Counted from the stretch's first letter, positions 23,389 to 32,840 are shown. The stretch: 37,949 nucleotides of DNA from Streptomyces cellulosae (GCA_014655195.1 BNBH01000047.1:1-37949), one strand, 5' to 3'. Notes: generated by a model from the sequence alone, not told the origin. Numbers and translations: made by a program.

Positions 23389-23835
23389 GTGACCGCAACC
23401 GACCGTTCCATCGAGCTCGTCACCACCGCCGCCCAGGCGGCCGCCGACAAGCTCGCGCACGACATCGTCGCCTACGACGTCAGTGACGTGCTGTCCATCA
23501 CCGACGCATTCCTGCTGGCCTCCGCGCCGAACGACCGCCAGGTCAAGTCGATCGTCGACGAGATCGAGGAGCGGCTCAGCAAGGAGCTCGGCGCCAAGCC
23601 GGTCCGCCGCGAGGGCGACCGCGAGGCCCGCTGGGTGCTGCTCGACTACGTCGACATCGTCGTCCACGTCCAGCACAGCGAGGAGCGGGTCTTCTACGCC
23701 CTGGAGCGGCTCTGGAAGGACTGCCCCGAGCTGGACCTCCCCGAGGACGCCAAGGCCACCCGCGGCAAGGCCGCCGAGCACGCCAAGCTCCAGGAGGCCG
23801 AGGAGGCGACCGGCCCGGGAGGTGAGTGGCGGTGA
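23389..23835 (+). CDS. rsfS: Ribosome silencing factor RsfS
   Basis: 148 residues from a GTG with GAAAG upstream. DIVAYDVSDVLSITDAFLLASAPNDRQVKSI and REGDREARWVLLDYVDIVVHVQ...RVFYALERLWKDCP are the family core (split over residues 27-58 and 79-115). RsfS binds ribosomal protein L14 and keeps the subunits apart when nutrients are scarce. The lysine/glutamate-rich C-terminus is an actinobacterial extra. Its last four bases overlap the next start (GTGA), so the downstream phosphatase is translationally coupled. The order nadD-(LCP)-rsfS-phosphatase echoes Mycobacterium tuberculosis Rv2421c-Rv2419c apart from the inserted LCP gene. Confidence 0.96.
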   Translation: MTATDRSIELVTTAAQAAADKLAHDIVAYDVSDVLSITDAFLLASAPNDRQVKSIVDEIEERLSKELGAKPVRREGDREARWVLLDYVDIVVHVQHSEERVFYALERLWKDCPELDLPEDAKATRGKAAEHAKLQEAEEATGPGGEWR

Positions 23836-24500
23836 GCACCACCGGTGAGGTGGGCGGCTCCGCGCGCCGGGGCCGCCGCGTCATCCTGTGGCGGCACGGC
23901 CAGACCTCCTGGAACGTGGAGCGCCGCTTCCAGGGCTCCACGGACGTCGAGCTGACCGAGACCGGCGTGGCCCAGGCCCGCCGGTCCGCCCGTCTGCTGG
24001 CGGGCCTGAAGCCCGACGCGATCGTCGCCTCCGACCTCAAGCGGGCCGCCGCGACCGCCGCCGAGCTGGCCGCGCTCACCGGCCTGCACGTCGTCCACGA
24101 CGAGGCGCTGCGGGAGACCTACGCGGGCGTCTGGCAGGGCCTGACGCACGACGAGATCATCGCCCGCTACGGCGAGGAGTACGCCGCGTGGAAGCGCGGT
24201 GAGCCGGTCCGCCGCGGCGGCGGCGAGCTGGAGACCGAGGTCGCCGACCGCGCCGCCCCCGTGGTGCTGCGGCACGCCGAGAAGCTCCCGGAGGACGGCA
24301 CGCTCGTGGTGGTCAGCCACGGCGGGACCATCCGCACCACCATCGGCCGGCTGCTCGGCCTCGACCCGCGCAGCTGGGAGAGCCTGGGCGGCCTCAGCAA
24401 CTGCTGCTGGTCCGTCCTCGGCGAGGGCGCCAAGGGCTGGCGGCTGATGGAGCACAACGCCGGCACCCTGCCCGAGCCGGTGCTCGGCGACGACGACTGA
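23832..24500 (+). CDS. Histidine phosphatase family protein (phosphoglycerate mutase-like)
   Basis: 222 residues. VILWRHGQTSWNVERRFQGSTDVELTETG supplies the phosphorylatable histidine (RHG) and the substrate arginine; later ASDLKRAAATA, the catalytic glutamate in ALRETYAGVWQG and the second histidine in VVVSHGGTIR are intact. This is a 2H phosphatase rather than a proven mutase. In mycobacteria the gene after rsfS encodes glucosyl-3-phosphoglycerate phosphatase (GpgP); the same reaction here is an inference from synteny only. GTG 23832 is chosen over GTG 23826 because GGGAGG at 23817-23822 is 9 nt from the former and only 3 from the latter. The gene overlaps rsfS by 4 bp. Confidence 0.93.
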   Translation: MSTTGEVGGSARRGRRVILWRHGQTSWNVERRFQGSTDVELTETGVAQARRSARLLAGLKPDAIVASDLKRAAATAAELAALTGLHVVHDEALRETYAGVWQGLTHDEIIARYGEEYAAWKRGEPVRRGGGELETEVADRAAPVVLRHAEKLPEDGTLVVVSHGGTIRTTIGRLLGLDPRSWESLGGLSNCCWSVLGEGAKGWRLMEHNAGTLPEPVLGDDD

Positions 24501-24513
24501 CGACGGCCGTGCC

Positions 24514-24536
24514 CGCCGCCGGGGCCTCCGGCGGCG
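24514..24536 (+). terminator. GC hairpin after the phosphatase gene
   Basis: CGCCGCCGG (24514-24522) pairs with CCGGCGGCG (24528-24536) around a 5-nt loop, 14 bp past the stop codon. Confidence 0.5.
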
Positions 24537-24573
24537 GCCGTACGACCCGCCCCGCGCCGTCCCGGACCCGGAT

Positions 24574-24603
24574 TTCACTTTCTGGCAGGTCGCAGGCTAA
24601 AGT
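24574..24603 (+). promoter_or_regulatory. Probable promoter of the first tRNA-Ala gene
   Basis: TTCACT (24574-24579), 18 bp, TAAAGT (24598-24603). The same TAAAGT box stands before the second tRNA copy, about 40-60 bp upstream of the mature tRNA in both cases. Confidence 0.55.
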
Positions 24604-24662
24604 TCTTCTTGTTCGCCCCGCCGAGCGGGGCGAAACCAGGAAGTCACTTCATGTGGCGGCCA

Positions 24663-24735
24663 GGGGCTATAGCTCAGTTGGTAGAGCGCCTGCATGGCAT
24701 GCAGGAGGTCAGGAGTTCAATTCTCCTTAGCTCCA
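24663..24735 (+). tRNA. tRNA-Ala (anticodon GGC), first copy
   Basis: A 73-nt cloverleaf: acceptor GGGGCTA/TAGCTCC with the G3-U70 pair that identifies alanine tRNA, D-arm GCTC/GAGC, anticodon stem CCTGC/GCAGG with loop ATGGCAT (anticodon GGC, reading GCC), T-arm AGGAG/CTCCT with TTCAATT loop, discriminator A. The 3' CCA is not encoded. It is identical to the copy 826 bp downstream. Confidence 0.97.
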
Positions 24736-24743
24736 CATGGTGA

Positions 24744-24778
24744 AGATCCCGTCTCCCTCAGCGGAGGCGGGATCTTTT
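24744..24778 (+). terminator. Intrinsic terminator of the first tRNA-Ala
   Basis: AGATCCCGTCTCC (24744-24756) pairs with GGAGGCGGGATCT (24763-24775) with one G-U, followed by TTTT; starts nine bases after the tRNA. Confidence 0.9.
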
Positions 24779-24864
24779 GTCGTCCGCGGGTGAGCGTGGC
24801 GGCGTCCTCCGACGTATACCTCTACGAGGCGTACAGCCGTGTCCCTACCGGTACCACGGCGTCG

Positions 24865-24894
24865 CTGACCGTATTGGCCCGGTCGTGGCAGAAT
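24865..24894 (+). promoter_or_regulatory. Possible promoter of the zinc-ribbon pair
   Basis: CTGACC (24865-24870), 18 bp, CAGAAT (24889-24894); predicted start of transcription about 35 nt upstream of the ribosome-binding site. Confidence 0.4.
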
Positions 24895-24937
24895 CAAACG
24901 ACCGGAAGGGGGCGCGGCCCGACGGGAGGGAGTTGTG

Positions 24938-25111
24938 ATGCCTGCGAGCATCCTCGAGGGGGTCGACCACCTCCTCGGAGCGGTGTCGACCCGACGGACC
25001 TCTACGCGTCTCAGCTGCCCTTCCTGCGGTTCCGCACACGTCGCCCAGGTGCTCGGCGACAACGGCGGGATCTCCTACGTGTGTACGGCCTGCGGCCACA
25101 GCTGGAGCTGA
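24938..25111 (+). CDS. Small zinc-ribbon protein (57 aa)
   Basis: MPASILEGVDHLLGAVSTRR followed by a compact zinc ribbon: CPSCGS (Cys27, Cys30) and CTACGH (Cys49, Cys52), spaced by 18 residues, ending HSWS. The knuckle pattern C-P-x-C-G ... C-x-x-C-G is typical of structural zinc ribbons in RNA polymerase factors, ribosomal proteins and small regulators; no further function can be read. GGGAGGG lies 7 nt before the ATG, a strong ribosome-binding site, and codon bias fits. It is 3 bp from the next gene, which also has two CxxC knuckles, so the pair is one operon between two identical tRNA genes. Confidence 0.85.
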   Translation: MPASILEGVDHLLGAVSTRRTSTRLSCPSCGSAHVAQVLGDNGGISYVCTACGHSWS

Positions 25112-25114
25112 CCG

Positions 25115-25348
25115 ATGGGTGCACACAGGCGGAAGTGCGACTGGTGCGGCAGCGGCACGCCCATCGTCCGCGACATGGAGCCGATCAACCCCGACTACCA
25201 GTACTGGTGCGAGGAGTGCGCGCGGGCGCTGATCATAAAAGGCGACCCCATCGAGACGTACCGGGAACTCGAGGGGGAGCCGATCTACGGCCGGCTCCTC
25301 GAGGAGCACTGCACCCTCAAACGCTTCTACTCGTTCGTGACGGCGTGA
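25115..25348 (+). CDS. Small zinc-knuckle protein (77 aa)
   Basis: MGAHRRKCDWCGSGTPIVRD then YQYWCEECARALIIKGDPIETYRELEGEPIYGRLLEEHCTLKRFYSFVTA. Two knuckles, CDWC (residues 8-11) and CEEC (about 32-35), should bind one zinc. The aromatic-rich second half (TYREL, IYGRLLEEH, KRFYSF) probably packs as a helix on the ribbon. No catalytic motif seen; function unknown. Starts 3 bp after the upstream zinc-ribbon stop, using GGAG at the end of that gene, so the two proteins are made together and may act together. Confidence 0.85.
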   Translation: MGAHRRKCDWCGSGTPIVRDMEPINPDYQYWCEECARALIIKGDPIETYRELEGEPIYGRLLEEHCTLKRFYSFVTA

Positions 25349-25367
25349 GCGCCTGAGCGTGGGGGAG

Positions 25368-25383
25368 CGCCCCTCCGGGGGCG
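25368..25383 (+). terminator. Short hairpin after the zinc-ribbon pair
   Basis: CGCCCC (25368-25373) and GGGGCG (25378-25383) with a 4-nt loop, then TCCTTCC. A short stem; termination is plausible but weakly supported. Confidence 0.35.
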
Positions 25384-25419
25384 GTCCTTCCGGGCGGAAG
25401 CGGGCGAAGCGAAACCGAT

Positions 25420-25450
25420 TTGGTGTTGGGCCAGGGTGACCGTGTAAAGT
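25420..25450 (+). promoter_or_regulatory. Possible promoter of the second tRNA-Ala gene
   Basis: TTGGTG (25420-25425), 19 bp, TAAAGT (25445-25450). The -10 is identical to that of the first copy although surrounding sequences differ. Confidence 0.5.
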
Positions 25451-25488
25451 TGGCGTCGCCGCCGGGGAAACCCGGGGGAACACCGCAA

Positions 25489-25561
25489 GGGGCTATAGCT
25501 CAGTTGGTAGAGCGCCTGCATGGCATGCAGGAGGTCAGGAGTTCAATTCTCCTTAGCTCCA
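25489..25561 (+). tRNA. tRNA-Ala (anticodon GGC), second copy
   Basis: Base-for-base identical to the copy at 24663-24735, including G3-U70 and the missing encoded CCA. Identity ends one base before and two bases after the gene, so only the tRNA itself is duplicated or kept homogeneous, not its flanks. Confidence 0.97.
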
Positions 25562-25568
25562 CAGAAGT

Positions 25569-25604
25569 CGAGGGCGGATCATCCGAACGGATGGTCCGCC
25601 CTCG
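25569..25604. terminator. Terminator of the second tRNA-Ala, convergent with the NuoF-like gene
   Basis: CGAGGGCGGA (25569-25578) pairs with TCCGCCCTCG (25595-25604); the stem continues with CATCCG/CGGATG around an AA loop, about 17 pairs with one T-G. Confidence 0.85.
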
Positions 25605-25719
25605 GTCGTTGTGTGCCGAGGGTTGTGTGTCGCGGGTCACCCCGTACGCGAACGGCCCTCCCCGGCGGCCTCGGACCGCCGGAGAGGGCCGGCTGCGTGT
25701 TGCCCCCCTGTCCGGCGCG

Positions 25720-27333
25720 TCAGCGCCCCAGAGCGCGCCTCCCGCGGCCCTGGGAGAGCACCGGGAGGTTCCGGGACGGCGCCTTCGCCTGCGGGGCCGA
25801 GTCCTCGATGCGCAGGGCCAGCGCCGGGCAGCGGCGCACCGCGCGCAGCGCCTTCGCCTCCGCGTACCGCGGCACCTGCGCCTGAGCCACCGTCGGGAAG
25901 CCGTCCGCGCCGAGCTGGAACACCTCGGGGAGGATGTCCGCGCAGAGCCCGTGGCCCCGGCACAGCGTCCAGTCGACGAAGATCTTCTGCCGGCTCGGGC
26001 CGTTCTTCTCCTCGTCCTCGCCGCCCGGGATGCCCGTCGGCGTCGCGCCGCCCTCGAACAGCGGCAGCACGCCGGCCACGGGCCGCCCGCAGCCGTTGCC
26101 GAGGGCGTGCAGCGCGATGTCCTCGGTGAACGCCTTCAGCGTCGACTCCAGGAACATCGCCGAGCCGTCCGGGTGCGAACAGGCCCCCCGCCGCTTCACG
26201 TTCTTCGCGACCTGCCGGACCGCCTCCAGCGCGGCCGCCCCGCCGCCGTTCAGGATGTCCTCCAGGCCGCGCGCGGCGGCCGGGAGCCCCAGGTAGCAGG
26301 GGCCGCACTGGTTGGCGCTCTCCTGCGCCAGCCACTTGGCCACCATCAGCGACTCGCCCAGCGGACAGGTGTCCTGACTGATCGGCAGGATCGCGCCCGC
26401 GCCCAGCGAACCGCCGACCGCGTCCAGCGAGTTGCGGGAGACGATCGCCTCGTTCACGGTCGCCGCGTCGATCCACTTGCCGTGGTAGCCGCCCGTCAGC
26501 ACGCCCTGCGGGACCGGCGGGGCGCCGGCCAGCTGGAGCACGTAGCGCAGCGGCACGCCGGTGGGCACCTCGACCACCATCGGGCGGGCCACCGCACCGG
26601 ACACCGTGAGCATCACGGTGCCCGGCTCGTCGTACAGGCCGGTGTTGCCGTAGCGCTCCGGGCCGATACGGGCGGCGATGGCGAGCTGGGCGAACGTCTC
26701 GGCGTTGGACAGCAGCGTGGGCGCGCCGCCCACACCGCTCTTGGAGGCGCTGGTCTTGCGTCCCGGCGGGATGGCCGGGCCGCCGTCGATGGAGCGGATC
26801 AGGGAGGCGGCGGCCCCCGTCACCATGCGCACCGGGTTGCGTTGCACCCGGGCGCGCAGCGCCGAGCGGCGGCCGTTGCTCAGGCCGCGCTCGGCGAGCG
26901 CCTGTTCCATCGAGCGCTGGGTGGACTCACGGGTGACCCCCACCACGAGCGTGCGGGCACCCATGGCCTCGGCGCACAGCAGCGCGCCGTCCAGGATGAG
27001 GTGCGGCGCCCGGTTGATGAGCACCGTGTCCTTGCGGCAGGCCGGTTCGTCCTCGCTGCCGTTGACGACGACGACCGGCCGGACGCCGCGCCTGATCGCC
27101 GATTCGGCGACCGAGCGCAGCTTCTTGTGGAAGGGGAAGCCCGCGCCGCCGCGGCCCCTGAGGTTGATGCGTTCGGCGAGCTGCGCGAGCTGCTCACCGC
27201 CCAGGGGCTCGAGCGGGCCGTGCACCTTGAGGTGCATCTGCAGATCGAGCCGGTCGACAAGGTCGAAGCCCGACGTGAGCTGGGGAAGTCCGACGACGCG
27301 GACTTCGGGAACGTCGGGCAGGGCCTCGTTCAA
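25720..27333 (-). CDS. NuoF-like flavoprotein fused to a C-terminal ferredoxin domain
   Basis: 537 residues. Residues about 45-235 match the 51-kDa (NuoF/HoxF) fold: INLRGRGGAGFP (57-67) and NGSEDEPACRKD (FMN/NADH site). An SLBB-type domain follows (VSGAVARPMVVEVPTGVPLRYVLQLAG). The iron-sulfur binding region reads QESANQCGPCYLG with a later GACSHPDG: C343, C346 and C385 are present, but the first cysteine of the NuoF cluster is Ala340. Residues about 449-511 form a ferredoxin: CRGHGLC and RRCPALAL (C458, C464, C502), a 3Fe-4S-like pattern. It likely moves electrons from NAD(P)H, or from another donor, to the adjacent haem-type membrane protein; partner and direction are inferred. TTG at 27333 has GGAGG six bases upstream and overlaps the preceding stop (TTGA), so translation is coupled. 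Not part of complex I: no other nuo gene is present. Confidence 0.85.
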   Translation of the reverse strand: MNEALPDVPEVRVVGLPQLTSGFDLVDRLDLQMHLKVHGPLEPLGGEQLAQLAERINLRGRGGAGFPFHKKLRSVAESAIRRGVRPVVVVNGSEDEPACRKDTVLINRAPHLILDGALLCAEAMGARTLVVGVTRESTQRSMEQALAERGLSNGRRSALRARVQRNPVRMVTGAAASLIRSIDGGPAIPPGRKTSASKSGVGGAPTLLSNAETFAQLAIAARIGPERYGNTGLYDEPGTVMLTVSGAVARPMVVEVPTGVPLRYVLQLAGAPPVPQGVLTGGYHGKWIDAATVNEAIVSRNSLDAVGGSLGAGAILPISQDTCPLGESLMVAKWLAQESANQCGPCYLGLPAAARGLEDILNGGGAAALEAVRQVAKNVKRRGACSHPDGSAMFLESTLKAFTEDIALHALGNGCGRPVAGVLPLFEGGATPTGIPGGEDEEKNGPSRQKIFVDWTLCRGHGLCADILPEVFQLGADGFPTVAQAQVPRYAEAKALRAVRRCPALALRIEDSAPQAKAPSRNLPVLSQGRGRRALGR

Positions 27334-28550
27334 TTGAAGCCTCCGGAAGGCGTGTTCCAAGGTTCGCCCGACCCCGGTGCGTCGAAGTCGTAGGTCGACG
27401 AGGGCACACCGGGGGTTGGTGCATTGGCGGGACCGCTGTTGTACGTGTCACCCGGGTTGTACGTGCCGTAGAGGCCGTTTGTCTCAGCGGTGTCGTACAC
27501 ATCACTCGACCCGTAGCCGGAGGCGACCGAATTGTTGTAGGTCGGGATGTTGTATCCGGTGTCGTTGAGCGGGTCGTAGGCCGACGGAGGGGCCTCGCCG
27601 ACCGGCGGCGGGGACGGGATCGGCCAGCTGCCCGAGGTGCTGGAGGGCGAGTCCACCCGGGGTATCGCCTCCGTGGCCTGGAGGTCCGGCATCTCCATGC
27701 GGGCGGTGGCGTCCGTGAGCGGGTTCTGCGCGGCGGACTGCCGGGGGGACACCGCGCGGTAGGCGGCCGCGAAGCCGTTCGCCGGTTCCGGGGCCGGCGC
27801 GGACTCGGGCGCCTCGTACGACGGGCGCTCGGCGCGCGGCCGCCGCTCGTCGCGGGCGCCGCCGTAACCGGGCAGGGCGGACTCGGCGTTGCGCGCTCTG
27901 GCCTCGTCCAGCCGGGCGCCGGGCTGCTGGTCCAGGCCCAGCATCGAGGTGATCTTGTCGGCGACCTTGCGCTTGACCGGGCGCGGGGAGGCCCGCAGCA
28001 CCAGGGCCGCGAACACGCCGAACAGCGACAGGCCGTACAGGATCATGAAGATCGGCTTGGCCGCTCGACCCGCGTAGAGCCCGTGCACCAGCGCCGCGCA
28101 CCAGGCCGGATAGGCCAGCATGTGCACCGCGCGCCAGCGGGCGGCGACCTCCGCCGGGGAGGCGAAGCGGTTGCGCAGGATGCCGGTGATCGCCACGAAG
28201 ATCATCAGCATGCCGGCCAGGGTGCCGAGGCCGATCAGGAAGCTCCGGCCCATGACGGCCTCGTCGTCGGTGAGGACGAGCCCGAAGGGGATCACGGCCG
28301 CGATCCACGAGGTGTGGTCCAGCGCCAGCTTGACCACGATGTGGATCAGCAGGAAGACGACGGACGCGACCGCCGTGGTGCGGTGCACCGCCTGCGCGAG
28401 GATCCGCTGCCGCGGGCCGAGCAGGATCCGGTCCTGCGCCACGAGTCCCCAGATCACGGAGCAGCTGAGACAGACGAGCGACAGGACGCCGACGCCGAAG
28501 TTGAGGAAGTCGACGAACCAGTCGTCCGCCGTGCTGTCGTCCGGCCTCAC
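27330..28550 (-). CDS. Ferric-reductase-like / cytochrome b-type membrane protein with disordered tail
   Basis: 406 residues from a GTG six bases after GGAGG. Six hydrophobic helices fill residues about 15-185. Two helices each carry a histidine pair: HRTTAVASVVFLLIH (His56, His70) and HMLAYPAWCAALVH (His143, His156), the spacing that binds two b haems across a four-helix bundle in ferric reductases and NADPH oxidases. The remaining ~215 residues are cytoplasmic and low-complexity, first charged (DKITSMLGLDQQPGARLDEARARN) then Pro/Ser/Tyr/Asn-rich up to GGFN, unlike known ferric reductases, which have flavin domains there. The flavin/iron-sulfur function is supplied instead by the coupled NuoF-like gene, overlapping by 4 bp. 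Together they may form a transmembrane NAD(P)H-linked reductase; substrate unknown. Confidence 0.82.
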   Translation of the reverse strand: MRPDDSTADDWFVDFLNFGVGVLSLVCLSCSVIWGLVAQDRILLGPRQRILAQAVHRTTAVASVVFLLIHIVVKLALDHTSWIAAVIPFGLVLTDDEAVMGRSFLIGLGTLAGMLMIFVAITGILRNRFASPAEVAARWRAVHMLAYPAWCAALVHGLYAGRAAKPIFMILYGLSLFGVFAALVLRASPRPVKRKVADKITSMLGLDQQPGARLDEARARNAESALPGYGGARDERRPRAERPSYEAPESAPAPEPANGFAAAYRAVSPRQSAAQNPLTDATARMEMPDLQATEAIPRVDSPSSTSGSWPIPSPPPVGEAPPSAYDPLNDTGYNIPTYNNSVASGYGSSDVYDTAETNGLYGTYNPGDTYNSGPANAPTPGVPSSTYDFDAPGSGEPWNTPSGGFN

Positions 28551-28658
28551 GACGCACCTCCGGACGTCCGGACGCACAGCGGGTACGACGGAGTCGCAGC
28601 CGACCTGCCCCGGGAGGGGGGTGGGCTGCCGAGTGGACGAGGGTTCATGGGGGCAACT

Positions 28659-28697
28659 CCGAACGGTTCGGTAAAGCGGTCCCGCTGCCGAACTCTA
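28659..28697. promoter_or_regulatory. Palindromic operator-like site and minus-strand -10 upstream of the redox pair
   Basis: CCGAACGGTTCGG (28659-28671) is a perfect 13-bp palindrome, and a further half site CCGAAC lies at 28688-28693. On the minus strand TAGAGT (28697-28692) is a plausible -10 box. A repressor bound here would sit at and just beyond the transcription start of the redox operon. Confidence 0.35.
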
Positions 28698-28857
28698 AGC
28701 CTCGTCGTACCCGTCAGTACCAGGTTTGAGTTATTGCGCTGTTATCAAAAGACAATGAGGCCGTTGTGTTGTCCCTTAGGGGTTGTTACGCGAAGTAACT
28801 TTTGACCTTTGTTCAGTGCGTTGTGGAAGGGCGTCGCGGCGAGATCCGTCCCTGCGG

Positions 28858-28863
28858 TACCCT
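28858..28863 (+). promoter_or_regulatory. Putative -10 box for the leuS leader transcript
   Basis: TACCCT, 6 nt before the ATG of the leader peptide, so the mRNA would begin at or next to that ATG. Confidence 0.45.
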
Positions 28864-28869
28864 GACCCC

Positions 28870-28908
28870 ATGCGTGCCGTACGCCTTCTGCTTAGCGAGC
28901 CGCGCTGA
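28870..28908 (+). CDS. Leucine-rich leader peptide upstream of leuS
   Basis: Twelve codons, MRAVRLLLSEPR. Residues 6-8 are three leucines in a row, written CTT CTG CTT; CTT is a rare leucine codon in this GC-rich genome. The stop is 48 nt before a canonical terminator, and leuS follows. This is the layout of transcription attenuation, in which slow reading of leucine codons alters RNA folding. Here stalling would respond to charged tRNA-Leu, the product of LeuS. No ribosome-binding site exists; the TACCCT box suggests leaderless translation. Confidence 0.75.
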   Translation: MRAVRLLLSEPR

Positions 28909-28979
28909 TCAGTCCCGACCGCCGATGTTCCGGCAGGTCGGAATCGGCGCGGCGTCCCCTCCTGTGCGAGGGGTTTTTT
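28899..28979 (+). terminator. leuS attenuator: alternative stems and intrinsic terminator
   Basis: CCCCTC (28956-28961) pairs with GAGGGG (28968-28973) and is followed by six T's, a textbook intrinsic terminator, unusual in Streptomyces. Upstream stems compete: 28899-28905 with 28947-28953 (7 bp), 28915-28920 with 28936-28941, 28921-28926 with 28943-28948, and 28928-28932 with 28939-28943. I could not identify by eye an arm that captures the terminator itself, so the antiterminator is unresolved. Confidence 0.75.
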
Positions 28980-29034
28980 CATTTCCAGGAAGTCGCAGCA
29001 GCAGGCAGAGACGATCGATGGAGCTTTGAGGATC

Positions 29035-31902
<2,868 letters not shown>

Positions 31903-31976
31903 CGCTTGCCGGTCCGGCCGTCACCGGTCCGGTCATGGCCCGGCCTGACCCTTACGGGTAGCGGCCGGGTCGTCTG

Positions 31977-32017
31977 CGGGCAGGTTCGGGGTTCCGCCGG
32001 AACTCCGGGCCTGCCCG
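31977..32017 (+). terminator. Terminator after leuS
   Basis: CGGGCAGG (31977-31984) pairs with CCTGCCCG (32010-32017); inside, GTTCC (31991-31995) pairs with GGAAC (31999-32003). Followed by TTGCGTTT. Confidence 0.7.
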
Positions 32018-32087
32018 TTGCGTTTACCGTGGAAGAGCGGCACGACATGTGCCGGGACAGGCCGGACGTGCCCTGAGGAGGAGCCTC

Positions 32088-32840
32088 GTGGAAGCGGTGT
32101 TCGCAGTGATCGCGCTGCTTTTCGTGCTCTTCGTGGCCCTGGGCGTGTACGCCACGGTGAAGGTCGTCGGCGCCGCCAAGCGCAGCGCGGACCGCCACAT
32201 CCACCAGGCCCGCCGCACGGTCGAGGACCACACCCTGCGCGCCAAGGCGTTCGCGCAGACCGGCCCGGCCGGTGAGATCGCCCAGCTCCGGCTGAAACTG
32301 CGCACCTCGATGCGCGCCACGCAGGACGCCCTGGAGGCGGTCGCCGCCGAGGACGGCTCGGTGAAGGAGTCACTGTCCCTCTTCCAGCGTCTCAGTGCGC
32401 ACGGCCATGAGCTGGACGCCGAACTGCGCCGTCTGGAGGGCGAGCCGGACCGCGCCACGCTGTCCGCGCGCCTGCCCGACCTGCGCGAGCGCACCGAGCG
32501 CATCACCAGCTCCGCCGACTCCCTGCGCTGGGCCACCCGCGACCGCGCCCGCCGCTTCGCGGACGACGACCTCGACTCGCTGAGCGCGCAGATCGACATG
32601 GAGGCCGGCGCCCTGCGGCACTGGACCACCACGGACCAGCCGTCCACGCCCGCACCCCCGCGCTGGCCGGAGGCCCCGGCCGCCGACGCCGCCGGATCCG
32701 GCCAGACCTGGCCGGACACCGCCCGGCAGGAGGCGGAGCCGCGGCAGGGCGACGACCAGGAGCGGCCCGCCATCGCCCCGGCCGCCCCGCGCCCCACCTA
32801 CCCCTGGCAGAAGAAGCCGCGCCCCGAATCCACCACGTGA
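32088..32840 (+). CDS. Single-pass membrane protein with coiled-coil domain
   Basis: 250 residues from a GTG after GAGGAGG. One N-terminal membrane helix (EAVFAVIALLFVLFVALGVYATVKVV, about residues 2-27) acts as an uncleaved anchor; residues 30-180 are strongly helical and charged (AQLRLKLRTSMRATQDALEAVAAE, LFQRLSAHGHELDAELRRLEGE, LRERTERITSSADSLRWATRDRARRFADDDLDSLSAQID), consistent with a cytoplasmic coiled coil. The last 60 residues are Pro/Ala/Gln-rich and disordered. No enzymatic motif and no recognised family name; widespread in Streptomyces beside leuS as far as I recall. Own transcript likely, since the leuS terminator lies 70 bp upstream. Confidence 0.85.
   Translation: MEAVFAVIALLFVLFVALGVYATVKVVGAAKRSADRHIHQARRTVEDHTLRAKAFAQTGPAGEIAQLRLKLRTSMRATQDALEAVAAEDGSVKESLSLFQRLSAHGHELDAELRRLEGEPDRATLSARLPDLRERTERITSSADSLRWATRDRARRFADDDLDSLSAQIDMEAGALRHWTTTDQPSTPAPPRWPEAPAADAAGSGQTWPDTARQEAEPRQGDDQERPAIAPAAPRPTYPWQKKPRPESTT

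Larger units (their letters stand above)
28551..28869. other. 319-bp divergent intergenic region between the redox pair and the leuS leader
   Basis: No gene. About 28700-28830 is the most AT-rich part of the window. Besides the CCGAAC palindrome it holds the dyad GTTAC-GCGAA-GTAAC (28785-28799), a CCCTTAGGGG near-palindrome, and TTGACC at 28803-28808, too far from the leader-peptide -10 to be its -35. Regulation of both operons probably resides here. Confidence 0.5.

Noticed and set aside
23826..23831. Earlier GTG start for the histidine phosphatase
   Set aside because: Only 3 nt from the ribosome-binding site; GTG 23832 fits better and gives the common 4-bp overlap.
24663..25561. Integrated element with tRNA attachment sites
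   Set aside because: No integrase, excisionase or atypical composition between the copies, and identity covers the whole tRNA rather than only its 3' end; kept only as a question in the findings.
25720..27333. Genuine complex I NuoF
   Set aside because: No other nuo genes nearby, the first cluster cysteine is missing and a ferredoxin domain is fused at the C-terminus.
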